From contig JBAKBP010003084.1 of NCBI GenBank assembly GCA_037953745.1, positions 1 to 64,000 of the forward strand: 64,000 bases of DNA. Direction: 5' to 3'. The DNA is from Lithodes maja. Lineage: Eukaryota > Arthropoda > Malacostraca > Decapoda > Lithodidae. Both the position numbers and the translations under genes were made by a program. The notes below the pieces were generated by a model. That model did no database searches. It saw nothing but the letters and a program-made list of their open reading frames with translations, and was not told where the DNA came from. Every line of letters begins with the position of its first letter. Position 1 is the stretch's first letter. This document shows positions 1 through 8,538 of the stretch, piece by piece.

Positions 1-927
1 CTACATTGGGTACTAATACTTAGTAGTGAGACATGCACCGGATTTAACATGATCTCCTTTGGAGATCATGTTAAACCTTTGTTTGAGACCACCCAGGTGG
101 TCACCAAAACAAATATTATGTTAGCTCATGAGTATGTATGTGGCTTAAAAGGTAATATGGGTGGCACCGAGATCATGAAGGCCATCACATATGGTTATGA
201 GTGCTGCAGTCGACTCCCTCTAAATATGTTGATGGTGACCGGCGCTCTAGTTACAAATGTAAGTGACATTATAAAAGAATGCGTCGGCTTGAAGAATGAG
301 GCTTTTCAAATATTCACCGTTGGTGTAGGAGACGGTGTTTCCTCTGACCTACTCAAGAGTCTGGCCCTTTACAATTCTGGACATTGCCTCCTCCTGAAAA
401 ATATTAACCAAATGGAAGAATTCAAAATGTTTTTGGGTTTGATGACAAAACCCTGTGTGGATAAACTCCAAGTACATCTATGCATTTCAGATAATGCTGT
501 TGAAAAGACACCCGAGTACATCTCGAAGCAAAACTCCAGTATCAATCGGGGTCCAACATTTACCCAATTCCACAGTATTCCAAATGGAACTGCGACGAAA
601 GACATTACGGCCAAGATACAATTAAATAACTCGACTATATGTGTCAATATGACAGTGATGAAGGTCTATGGAGTCGGTCTTCATCAGGTAGCAGCCAAGA
701 GAATGATTGAGGGATTACAACTACAAAAGATCCTGCAAGGTAGTCTTGGAAGTGAAGAGGTTGCACGCATGCATAAATCTATTGTAGATTTGAGTGAGGC
801 GAGCGGTGTAGCCTCTCCATTGACTTGTTATTTAGGTATAGATGAAAACGACGACTCCCTACCTGGTGTCAATTGGATGGCCCCCCCCCGCCTTCGGAGG
901 AGCTGCGTAAAATTACGACACTGTTGA
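1..927 (+). CDS. vWA-domain protein of VWA5A/PARP4 type, 5' end outside window
   Basis: The frame is open from base 1, so the N-terminus lies outside the window; the first ATG is at 49. The order of motifs is that of the vWA domain in VIT/vWA proteins such as VWA5A and PARP4: GFNMISFGD, NMGGTEI (metal-site threonine), MLMVTGALVTNVSDII, FTVGVGDGVSSDLLKSLA, and a late SGVASPLTCYLGID block. At the TDG position the plus-strand copy reads TGA, so the usual metal-site aspartate is missing, which makes metal-dependent adhesion doubtful. No intron is visible. The ORF ends just after a run of nine C (882-890); in the +1 frame reading continues to about 1035 with FGG-type residues, so the C-run may be a frameshift site. 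A related minus-strand copy lies at 8018-8538. The family call is fairly sure; the function is not known. Confidence 0.65.
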   Translation, partial: LHWVLILSSETCTGFNMISFGDHVKPLFETTQVVTKTNIMLAHEYVCGLKGNMGGTEIMKAITYGYECCSRLPLNMLMVTGALVTNVSDIIKECVGLKNEAFQIFTVGVGDGVSSDLLKSLALYNSGHCLLLKNINQMEEFKMFLGLMTKPCVDKLQVHLCISDNAVEKTPEYISKQNSSINRGPTFTQFHSIPNGTATKDITAKIQLNNSTICVNMTVMKVYGVGLHQVAAKRMIEGLQLQKILQGSLGSEEVARMHKSIVDLSEASGVASPLTCYLGIDENDDSLPGVNWMAPPRLRRSCVKLRHC

Positions 928-1892
928 CTGTGGGGGTGTGGGGTAGATGGGGGTCCCCACCCCTCAAGGGGGGATTTGCCTTTGGAGGAGCTTCACAAGG
1001 ACCTATCTTTGGAGGAACTGCATAAGGTCAAGGACTCCCTTATTCCACTGACTATGGGGGGGAGAGAGTGCCAATTCATGTTGCCCATATCATAGTCTTA
1101 CGAGTTACCCTGAGGGTTAGGAGTCCATAGTGTCGGAAAACCTTCTGAATCGATGGTAACAGAATCCTGATATGAAAATTTTGGAGCCTAAAAAAATATT
1201 ATTCAAACCTAATAATATTGACCCAGTATATATGGTGAGGTACATAAATAATGATGTGTGTGTGTGGGGTCCTCCTAAGCAGGCCTTGGTCCTCCTACTG
1301 ACCCTGCTGGTACCGAGTCTATCCTTTTTGGATAATTTATTAGCATGTTCCCTTGTCCAATGTATGACCCCACCGAATCTTTCGAATTCGGAGAGTCGTG
1401 ATCTTAATAATTGTGAGAGTTTTGAAGCGAGACAAATGCCGTTTCGGCCATCTTCCCACGACAGGAAAATATAAATATTGTAGATAATGAATCTTCCACC
1501 CAGGCATAGTTGCCTTTTTCCAGAGGATCTACTGCATCAGCCATAGCTTCCATCTGAAATTTGGCAATTGTCATAAGCTAAAATTATGATTACCTATGTA
1601 AGGTGTGTTCGGATAATAGGATGGACACTGTATTCCTAACACATCTATATATTTGGATAAATGAGGTATCATAGACACATTTAAACACAGGATGTAATTA
1701 TTGTATAGCAAGCCAACCAAATAGAGCCGAACGAGGCGACATTCCTATAGTTCTATTGCATTCTGCCAACAAATTGGTCGATCAAATAGGACCAATCAAG
1801 TAACACAGCTTTGAGGTGATGGGTGCCTAGCTCTGACAGAAGCCCAATTATCTTTCACATTTTTGTGATCCTCTGTTCGCAGATAATAAAAT
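928..1892. other. No convincing gene; 3' flank of vWA ORF
   Basis: The first 110 bases read as repeated LEELHK/FGG-like peptides in shifted frames, probably the decayed C-terminus of the vWA gene. A 100-codon ORF at 1172-1474 has no recognisable motif and I do not support it. The segment 1676-1716 has an inverted match at 8042-8082. I see nothing else. Confidence 0.5.
1676..1716 (+). repeat. Left arm of a 41-bp inverted repeat
   Basis: The bases from CACATTTAAACACAGG through TATAGCAAGCCAA are found as an exact reverse complement at 8042-8082. The match also joins to vWA-related sequence in the right-hand copy. Confidence 0.85.
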
Positions 1893-2410
1893 CCATATTT
1901 TTTAGAGAGAATATTATTTTATCAATTCAATCTTAACTAGCCTAGTTTTTAGGGTGATTTTAGCTCAGTTATATCGCATGTAGATAGCCTAGTTATAAAT
2001 CTCCACCGAATTCACTTTAGTGTCCAATCTCGACCATATTTTTTAGAGAGAATATTATTTTATCAATTCAATCTTAACTAGCCTAGTTTTTAGGGTGATT
2101 TTAGCTCAGTTATATGTCTACATCTCATGTAGATAGCCTAGTTATGAAGGCTCTAAACCCCGTTTCTTAAGACCAATTCACTTTAGTGTCCAATCTCAGA
2201 ACATATTTTTTAGAGATAATATTATTTGGTTAATCTTAACTAGCCTAGTTTTTAGGGTGATTTTAGCTCAGTTATATGGTTAATCTTAACTAGCCTAGTT
2301 TTTAGGGTGATTTTAGCTCAGTTATATGTCCACATCTCATGTAGATAGCCCAGTTATAAAGGCTCTCTAAACCCCGTTTCATGTCTCTAGTGTCCACATC
2401 TCAGAAAATA
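1893..2410. repeat. Imperfect tandem repeats, units about 140-160 bp
   Basis: A unit with TATTTTTTAGAGA, CTTAACTAGCCTAG, GGTGATTTTAGCTCAG and AGATAGCC(T/C)AGTTAT recurs from 1893, 2036 and 2208. An extra internal copy of the CTTAACTAGCCTAG block sits near 2284. The copies differ by short indels. The sequence is AT-rich and noncoding. Confidence 0.75.
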
Positions 2411-2476
2411 TTTTTTAGATATTATTGTTTAAAGCCAAGAATTTTGGACAATGAATGTTTGGTTTGTGTCATATTT

Positions 2477-2526
2477 ACAATAAACTTTAAAGCCAAGAAT
2501 TTTGTTTAGTTTCTTCCACCTTGACT
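2477..2526 (+). terminator. Putative 3'-end module, copy A
   Basis: AATAAA (2479-2484) is followed at a fixed distance by TTCTTCCACCTTGACT ending at 2526. The same arrangement occurs in copies B (+), C (-) and D (-); the span from AATAAA to the end of CCACCTTGACT is 47-48 bp in all four. A role in polyadenylation is inferred. Confidence 0.5.
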
Positions 2527-2771
2527 CTATCAAACATCCCAACTACATTTATAAATTGAATTTCGTATAGTAACAGAGAGACAGAGAAACATACTTTTTG
2601 TTTAAATGTTTATTACAACCATTTTATAATACATACAAAACAACGGGTGCAGTTAAGTGGAAAAAGGCTAAGTTTGTCACAGATTCATATTAAAAAATAT
2701 CATCTAAATACAAGCAACAGAGGGTTAGCTTCTACGATCCAGGTGGTAAAGGCCTCCTTGGTCCTCCTAAC

Positions 2772-2882
2772 CCCGATCTCGTCATTTATTGTCCGAGATC
2801 ATACTCTTATCAACAACACTGACTTTAACTAATTCTAACTATAGATCATTCCTGTGATGTCTTATCAACAACACTGACTTTA
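2772..2882 (-). repeat. Two inverted copies of the 58-bp repeat
   Basis: TTATCAACAACACTGACTTT occurs twice, each followed by AACTA-type sequence. These are reverse complements of the unit forming the array at 5968-6344, on the other side of the recombinase gene. Confidence 0.75.
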
Positions 2883-3031
2883 ACTATTCTGAATAATGCA
2901 TAATATATCTAGGCCACATGGTTATTAATGTATGGACACTTAAAACCCTTTAGCGGATAATGAATATTTGGTTTGTGTTACATATTATTGTTTAAAGCCA
3001 AGAATTTTAATATTTGGTTTGTGTCATATTT

Positions 3032-3081
3032 ATAATAAACTTTAAAGCCAAGAATTGTGTTTAGTTTCTTCCACCTTGACT
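3032..3081 (+). terminator. Putative 3'-end module, copy B
   Basis: AATAAA lies at 3034-3039 and CCACCTTGACT ends at 3081. It is part of the second copy of the 220-bp duplication. Confidence 0.45.
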
Positions 3082-3256
3082 CTATCAAACATCCCAACTA
3101 CATTTATAAATTGAATTTCATATAGTAGCAGAGAGACAGGCAAACATACGTTTTGTTTAAATGTGTATTACAACCATTTATAATACATACAAAACAACAG
3201 GTGCAGTTAAGTGGCTTGTTTTTACGAGTCACACTATCCCGTATACACCTTGCCAT

Positions 3257-5341
3257 TTACCTTCCAATAGCAAATTCCCGGGCGCATCCATTCATGAACG
3301 CCTTTTCTTCATCCTCGAGGATTTGAAGACCGGTTAAGTGGAAAAAGCTCTTCTTTATAATATTGAGGTGATATTTCATTGTGTTTACTGACATAGATTT
3401 ACGTTCATATATATAATCTAAATACTTGAAAATTAAAGCCACAGAGGATTGATCTTGGTTAGTTTCTATGATCCAGGTGATAAAGGCTTGCCAACATGTT
3501 TGGTGCCGCTTGTGGGTTGGATCTGTGGTCGCCTTGATTAGTTTACGAGTCACACTATCCCCGTATTCCTTTTGCCATTTAGCTCTCCCAATTTCGTCCA
3601 AATTACTAAAATTAGCAATGTCCTGAGGTTTCCAACCGGGGCTAAGAAGTGGCATAGACAGTGTGTGATTGGGTTGGACACTCGTCACGTGTACAATGGT
3701 GGTGTCTGAGCTCGATGTTTTAGGTTCGTACCTGACGCTGTTGGTGGAGGGGCCCTGTGTTTGAGTGGAACAGGAGCAGCGAGGTGTGTTAGGTCCTTGT
3801 ACCTGGGCCCTAGATGGTGGTGGTGGTGGTAATTCAACCCCCCCGTGCTTGGTGGACCTGACGCAGTCGGAGGAGGGGTTCTGTGTTTGACCGAAATAGG
3901 GGGAGCGAGGTGTGTTAGGTCCATACATGCTGCTGTTTCCGGGGGAGCTCGGTGTTTGATTGAAATAGGGGGAGATCGGTGTGTTAGGTCCGTACATGCT
4001 GCTGTTTCCGGGGGTGCCCGGTGTTGGTTCATACCTGACGATATCGGGGCTCTGTATTTGATGTACTGATCCTAGCCCCCCATACCTGGGGATTGTTTGA
4101 TTGAAATTGCTAACCCTGTTACTAAGGGAAATGATGTAATCAATAGTTGGAGTAAATATATCATCAAGTGAGACTAAACTTTTACCCAAACCACTGGGGA
4201 ACCCCTTGACCATATCCAACTTCAATGCTTGACGTACTTTCACAGCCTGAAAAATATCCGCTTTAATATCCCCAATGGACTGCATAGCATTCTGCAATGA
4301 GATGCGCCTAGTCAAAGATAGCGCATTTTGAGTATTGGCATCCGTCACTGACTCGGTTATCTTAACCCACGATTTAGTTAATTCACAACTAAGTAGAAAC
4401 AGCGATAACAGCCTCCAGGCTCTCTGTCTAATATGGAAATCTTCATCTATTTGTAACGCTCTAGAAACATTACATGGCCCAGGCCATGACAGTTTAGGAG
4501 CGCTCAGAAAGTCTAATATACACTTAGGGACTCCTTTGGCCTGGCCAACTGGCATGGAGAACCAATAGTTATCACCGGGTGGTAGCTGGTGATTATTACT
4601 GGCCAACAACCGGAACTCTTGCTCCCATCGAGCCCATATCTCTATACTCTCTCCTCCCATATGTACCACTGGAAGACCCGATTCGTCCAACTGCGGTACA
4701 ATATTTAGTTTGGGGTTTAACACTCGCAGCAAATTAATATCATTAATGCAGGCATTTGTTGTTGTCACGTCTGAATCTATGACCTCACTCATTCCAATGT
4801 CCGACATAGGTACTTCATTATCTGTAACTATCGACTGGGAGACCCCATCATTATATAAAGGAGGCATAGGGCCATGATCGAGGGGACCCGCTTCGGAAAC
4901 GGGTGGAGTGGTCGCCGCTGGGGTTACAGGGGGAGGGGAAGATGGAGATAAAACTCGCGCCTGTCCCGGGGGGGTTTGCGCAGTCGGAGTCGTGGGTGTC
5001 CACTCTAGGGAACCCGCTTCGAAAACGGGCGTAGTGGTCGTCGCTGGGGTTACAGGGGGAGGGGAAGATGGGGATAAAACTCGCGCCTGTCCCGGGGGGG
5101 TTTTCGCAGTCGGAGTCGTGGGTGTCCACGTGTCCTCTTGTACCGACTTGCGAAATTCACCTTGCCATTCAGTCATTGGTAGTATTCCAGCATGGGAAGG
5201 ACCAGCCGACAGCTCCTCCGGGTCCCGTGGCGGTGTGACGCTCGCTAACGGTTGTAACTGTAGAGGAGGGCATGTCCATATCGGTTTAGAAGCGTAGTCT
5301 GGCGATATCAATGGCATCTTCTTGAACCTCTTGGCCGCCAT
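3257..5341 (-). CDS. Protein with Pro-rich repeats and a C-terminal tyrosine-recombinase core-binding domain
   Basis: This 694-codon ORF starts at an ATG (MAAKRFKK). Residues about 30-155 are Pro/Thr-rich with a duplicated block (TPPGQARVLSPSSPPPVTPA). A globular, unrecognised stretch covers about 185-410. A second low-complexity block (about 415-545) repeats PGNSSMYGPNTP. The last 110 residues fit the SAM-like core-binding domain of DIRS/Crypton-type tyrosine recombinases: THKRHQTCWQAFITWI, then FKYLDYIYERKSMSVNTMKY. The catalytic R-H-R-Y domain is absent; the ORF stops soon after ILEDEEKAFMNG, and the bases beyond (3213-3265) are a displaced copy of 3540-3593. So this is a 3'-truncated recombinase or a DNA-binding derivative. 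A TATA run lies about 90 bp upstream. The domain call is good; the function is open. Confidence 0.6.
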   Translation of the reverse strand: MAAKRFKKMPLISPDYASKPIWTCPPLQLQPLASVTPPRDPEELSAGPSHAGILPMTEWQGEFRKSVQEDTWTPTTPTAKTPPGQARVLSPSSPPPVTPATTTTPVFEAGSLEWTPTTPTAQTPPGQARVLSPSSPPPVTPAATTPPVSEAGPLDHGPMPPLYNDGVSQSIVTDNEVPMSDIGMSEVIDSDVTTTNACINDINLLRVLNPKLNIVPQLDESGLPVVHMGGESIEIWARWEQEFRLLASNNHQLPPGDNYWFSMPVGQAKGVPKCILDFLSAPKLSWPGPCNVSRALQIDEDFHIRQRAWRLLSLFLLSCELTKSWVKITESVTDANTQNALSLTRRISLQNAMQSIGDIKADIFQAVKVRQALKLDMVKGFPSGLGKSLVSLDDIFTPTIDYIISLSNRVSNFNQTIPRYGGLGSVHQIQSPDIVRYEPTPGTPGNSSMYGPNTPISPYFNQTPSSPGNSSMYGPNTPRSPYFGQTQNPSSDCVRSTKHGGVELPPPPPSRAQVQGPNTPRCSCSTQTQGPSTNSVRYEPKTSSSDTTIVHVTSVQPNHTLSMPLLSPGWKPQDIANFSNLDEIGRAKWQKEYGDSVTRKLIKATTDPTHKRHQTCWQAFITWIIETNQDQSSVALIFKYLDYIYERKSMSVNTMKYHLNIIKKSFFHLTGLQILEDEEKAFMNGCAREFAIGR

Positions 5342-5428
5342 AGTTCTTTTCGTCCGAGGGTGTCACAATAATTTAGACCTGTAAATAATATTAATTCAAT
5401 TTAGAAAATCATTAAATCTGACAAATTG

Positions 5429-5446
5429 GAAATATATATATATATG
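5429..5446 (-). promoter_or_regulatory. TATA-rich core promoter candidate for the recombinase-like gene
   Basis: An alternating TA run on the minus strand ends about 90 bp before the ATG at 5341, with no competing upstream ATG seen in frame. It is a low-complexity sequence, so the assignment is tentative. Confidence 0.35.
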
Positions 5447-5967
5447 TAGTTAATCTGGCAACCTCTACGTCGTATGAGTCTGAAAGGGTTAAGGACCACC
5501 CATAAAAATTATATAATAAATCCACCAAGAGTAAACTTTCTGTTTTCAGTGATGTGATAATTATACAGGCTACTTGTGGTGATGAAGAGGTGAACTTTTA
5601 CTACGGGAGCTGGTGTGGCCAAGCTCCCATTGTTATGGGGAGAGTATCTGACAAGTTAACTCGGTGGGTCCTGTGACGGGAGTGATGTGCTGCCTAACAC
5701 GTAGACGCTTTAATATAATCCTTATCGGGCCGAGGGGTAGTTGCCATTTGGGTGAAATAGACCGTAACAAAAATATGGGCTGATAACTTTACGCTTGGGT
5801 TACATTACGGCCTTATGGGGATATTTTTGCGGTAGGGTTGAAATTAAAATGTTTATAACCCTTTAGCAGAATTCTTCACAACACTTTTGACCAATGACCC
5901 TGTTTATGTAAATTATTCGGATTAAAAAATGACTAATTAACTGGTGTTTTTACTAGATTGGTTGTTT
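5447..5967. other. No supported gene between recombinase and 58-bp array
   Basis: A short plus-strand frame (about 5515-5693) contains IIIQATCGDEEV, which only vaguely recalls a caspase QACRG site and is not accepted. The motif AACCCTTTAGC near 5859 also occurs at about 2944 and, inverted, near 6629. I see nothing else. Confidence 0.4.
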
Positions 5968-6344
5968 ATAAGACATCATAGGGTATGATCTATATAGTTA
6001 GAATAGTTAAAGTCAGTGTTGTTGATAAGACATAACAGGGTATGATCTACTTTATATAGTTAGAATAGTTAGATCTATATAGTTAGAATAGTTAAAGTAA
6101 GTGTTGTTAATAAGAAATCATAGGGTATGATCTATATAGTTAGAATAGTTAAAGTCAGTGTTGTCGATAAGACATAATATGGGTATGATCTATATAGTTA
6201 GAATAGTTAAAGTTAGTGTTGTCGATAAGACATAGTAGGGTATGATCTATATAGTTAGAACAGTTAAAGTCAGTATTGTAGATAAGACATAATAGGGTAT
6301 TATCTATATAGTTAGAGTAGTTAAAGTCAGTGTTGTCATTAATC
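5968..6344 (+). repeat. Tandem array, about six units of ~58 bp
   Basis: The core TAGTTAGAATAGTTAAAGTC, followed by AGTGTTGT(T/C)GATAAGACAT and GGGTATGATCTATA, repeats about six times with small indels; one unit is partly doubled near 6050. Inverted copies lie at 2772-2882. Confidence 0.85.
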
Positions 6345-6435
6345 AATTCGCGATACAGGATCTACTCAGAGGAATGAGAAACCCCCATCATTTCCCCAGA
6401 TACGCTTCTTTCTTTATTTATATTACAAAGAGATG

Positions 6436-6482
6436 AGTCAAGGTGGACAAGAAACGCGTTTTCTGGTTAAATAAAGTTTATT
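6436..6482 (-). terminator. Putative 3'-end module, copy C
   Basis: On the minus strand AATAAA (6482-6477) is followed by TTTAACCAGAA and CCACCTTGACT ending at 6436. It lies about 230 bp after the polyubiquitin stop codon and could be its polyadenylation region. An inverted copy of the ACACCG(T)ACACATAC block lies between them. Confidence 0.5.
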
Positions 6483-6712
6483 GTAAAAAATACCACACCG
6501 TACACATACACATGATGGAGGTGTGAGTATGTGTACGGCTCTGAATAAAAAAAGGGTTGTATATAAACCCCAAAGTGGCCAAACAATACTGATCCTTACC
6601 ACATTCTGATTGGTGAGTCGTTTGCCCGCTAAAGGGTTATTGTAAACAAACAAAATCATACCACACCATGCACGTGACCGAGGTGTGAGTAGTACAACTC
6701 TAAATATAACAC

Positions 6713-7738
6713 CTAAGTGTTACCAATCTTAGCTGGTGGTGGCATAGACTCGTCAGCTTTGAATTTATCGTTATACCAGTATTGGAAGAAAATAAGAGGA
6801 TCGTCCTTTTCTTGGATTTTCGCCTTTATATTTTCAATGGTGTCTGAGGGTTCGACCTCTAGTGTGATATTCTTGCCAGCGAGGGTCGTCACGAAGATCT
6901 TTACACCACCACGCAGCCTGAGGACCAAGTGGAGGGTGGATTCCTTCTGGATATTGTAGTCTGAGACAGTTCGGCCATCTTCCAGCTGTTTACCGGCGAA
7001 GATCAATCTCTGCTGATCGGGGGGGATTCCTTCCTTGTTCAGGATTTTGACCTTTACATTGCCTATGGTATCCAAAGGCTCTACTTCCAAAGTAATACTT
7101 TTACCAGTGAGAGTTTTGACAAAGATCTGCATACCACCACGCAGTTTGAGCTTTAAATATAGTGTATATTCTTTAAGGATGTTGTAGTCATCAAGGGTTC
7201 GGTTGTCTTCTAGCTTCTTACCGCCGAATATCAACTCCTGACCTTCTAGCTGTATATCGGTTAAGATCGGCCCCTCTTCGAAGATCGGCCCCTCTTCGAT
7301 ATATTCTTCTAACTCCTTATCGGTTAACATCGGCCCCTCTGTGATCACATTCTCAATGGTGTCAGAGGGTTCGTAGTCAGAAAGGTTTAGACCATCTTCT
7401 AGTAGCTTCTTACTGGTGTACATTTTCGCCTTCACATACTCAATGGTGTCAGAGGGTTCGACCTCTAATGTGATGGTCTTACCAGCGAGGGTCTTCACGA
7501 AGATCTGCATACCACCACGCAGCCTCAGAACCAAATGAATAGTGGATTCCTTCTGGATGTTGTAGTCTGAGAGAGTTCGGCCATCTTCCAGCTGCTTTCC
7601 ACCGAAGATCAATCTCTGCTGGTCTGGTGGGATGCCCTCCTTGTCCTGGATTTTGGCCTTTACATGTTCAATGGTGTCAGAATGCTCCACTTCAAGGGTG
7701 ATGGTCTTACCAGTGAGAGTCTTCACGAAGATCTGCAT
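6713..7738 (-). CDS. Divergent polyubiquitin, four repeat units
   Basis: The ATG at 7738 gives 341 residues; the frame is open nine codons further upstream without ATG. Unit 1 (76 aa) is ubiquitin with changes such as P19H, N24-25H-type and A46G, keeping K48, K63 and the LRGG end. Unit 2 is strongly altered: after the first 30 residues it carries acidic inserts (ITEGPMLTDKELEEYIEEG and relatives) before resuming with LIFGGKKLEDNRTL and LKLRGG. Unit 3 is near normal with S12 and V-type changes and ends in LRGG. Unit 4 lacks methionine (VKIFVTTLAGK) and ends early with a foreign tail rich in Pro, so the last unit cannot be conjugated. Arthropod host polyubiquitins are normally invariant in sequence, so this is a decayed copy or a gene under other selection. 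It sits among the compact genes of Region A. Confidence 0.9.
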   Translation of the reverse strand: MQIFVKTLTGKTITLEVEHSDTIEHVKAKIQDKEGIPPDQQRLIFGGKQLEDGRTLSDYNIQKESTIHLVLRLRGGMQIFVKTLAGKTITLEVEPSDTIEYVKAKMYTSKKLLEDGLNLSDYEPSDTIENVITEGPMLTDKELEEYIEEGPIFEEGPILTDIQLEGQELIFGGKKLEDNRTLDDYNILKEYTLYLKLKLRGGMQIFVKTLTGKSITLEVEPLDTIGNVKVKILNKEGIPPDQQRLIFAGKQLEDGRTVSDYNIQKESTLHLVLRLRGGVKIFVTTLAGKNITLEVEPSDTIENIKAKIQEKDDPLIFFQYWYNDKFKADESMPPPAKIGNT

Positions 7739-7782
7739 ACTACCACGTAGACTACTCCTTCCCAATGGATAGCTGTGGTTAA

Positions 7783-7823
7783 ACTGATGTGAGAGAGAGC
7801 GAGCCGGCTATATATATATATAT
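7783..7823 (-). promoter_or_regulatory. TATA box plus initiator of the polyubiquitin gene
   Basis: On the minus strand an alternating TATATA run (7823-7808) is followed about 30 bp later by TCAGT (7787-7783), the arthropod initiator consensus. The ATG lies about 48 bp further. Spacing and order fit a focused core promoter. Confidence 0.55.
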
Positions 7824-7962
7824 GAGCTCGAGGGCGTGGTAACTGTTCTCGATATATAGTACAATTCCATTAACTAACCCTTAGCATTTCAGAGTACACA
7901 TAAAGCGGTATAGCCAGTTTTCTCCAAAATATTTTTGTTCTGAGAGTTTACGCTTATGTTTA

Positions 7963-8009
7963 AGTCAAGGTGGAAATGAAATGAATGTTCTGGTTAAATA
8001 CAATTTATT
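7963..8009 (-). terminator. Putative 3'-end module, copy D
   Basis: On the minus strand AATAAA (8009-8004) is followed by TTTAACCAGAA and CCACCTTGACT ending at 7963. It lies downstream of the minus-strand vWA copy, the same relation that copy C has to polyubiquitin. Confidence 0.5.
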
Positions 8010-8017
8010 GTAATTAA

Positions 8018-8538
8018 TTCAATATTAATTTGAACACCATTGGCTTGCTATACAATAATTACATCCTGTGTTTAAATGTGTCTAGTGAAGTCAGACTTTT
8101 CAACAGCATTATCTGAAATGTATAGATGTACTTGGAGTTTGTCCACACGGGGTTTTGTCATCAAACCCAAAAACATTTCGAATTTTTACATTTGGGATTT
8201 ATTTTCAGACTCTTGAGTAAGTCAGAGGAAACACCGTCTCCTACACCAACGGTGAATATTTGAAAAGCCTCTTTTATAATGTCACTTACATTTCTAATTT
8301 CAGCGTCGGTCACCATCAACATATTTATAGGGAGTTGACTGAAGCACCTTTTTATATTACTTAGGGTGGCATTTACTGTTAAACTGTAGTTACTATTGTG
8401 TCCCAGCTTATAGGAGTCATAATCCATGGATAGTTTGAAAGCCACTTCTTCATCGTTACCGGATTTCTGGTATTTTAGGCAAGAGCGTCCTGGATAAGAA
8501 GCCATGGATTGCCACATGTGGTTGTTTTTTCCATTCAC
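8018..8538 (-). pseudogene. Inverted, internally deleted vWA copy
   Basis: The ORF 8161-8538 (125 codons) shares QLPINMLMVT, NVSDIIKEAFQIFTVGVG and DGVSSDLLKSL with the plus-strand gene at 1-927, and here the metal-site aspartate (MVTD) is kept. After KSL it jumps: about 40 bases of the parent are lost and the frame shifts, giving a stop. The homology then continues without an ORF through bases equal to parent 421-506, after which it joins directly to the segment matching 1676-1716. Relative to the left copy about 1.17 kb is missing at that junction. The first 70 residues (MNGKNNHMWQ onward) have no counterpart in the visible left copy. It is followed by 3'-end module D. Confidence 0.7.
8042..8082 (-). 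repeat. Right arm of the 41-bp inverted repeat
   Basis: Exact reverse complement of 1676-1716. It marks the 3' portion of the inverted vWA copy. Confidence 0.85.

Larger units (their letters stand above)
2434..3214. repeat. Direct duplication of a ~220-bp segment
   Basis: The segment 2434-2657 (GCCAAGAATTTT to GTGCAGTTAAGTGG) recurs at 2997-3214 with a few substitutions. Each copy contains one 3'-end module. After the first copy come bases resembling 3320-3500 of the recombinase gene, so the duplication included a piece of that gene. Confidence 0.8.

Noticed and set aside
1172..1474. 100-codon ORF after the vWA fragment
   Set aside because: No motif, low-complexity leucine-rich stretch, and overlaps sequence without other coding signs.
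5515..5693. Short plus-strand frame with IIIQATCGDEEV, faintly like a caspase active site
   Set aside because: The motif is one residue out of register with QACRG, there is no start codon and no other caspase block nearby.
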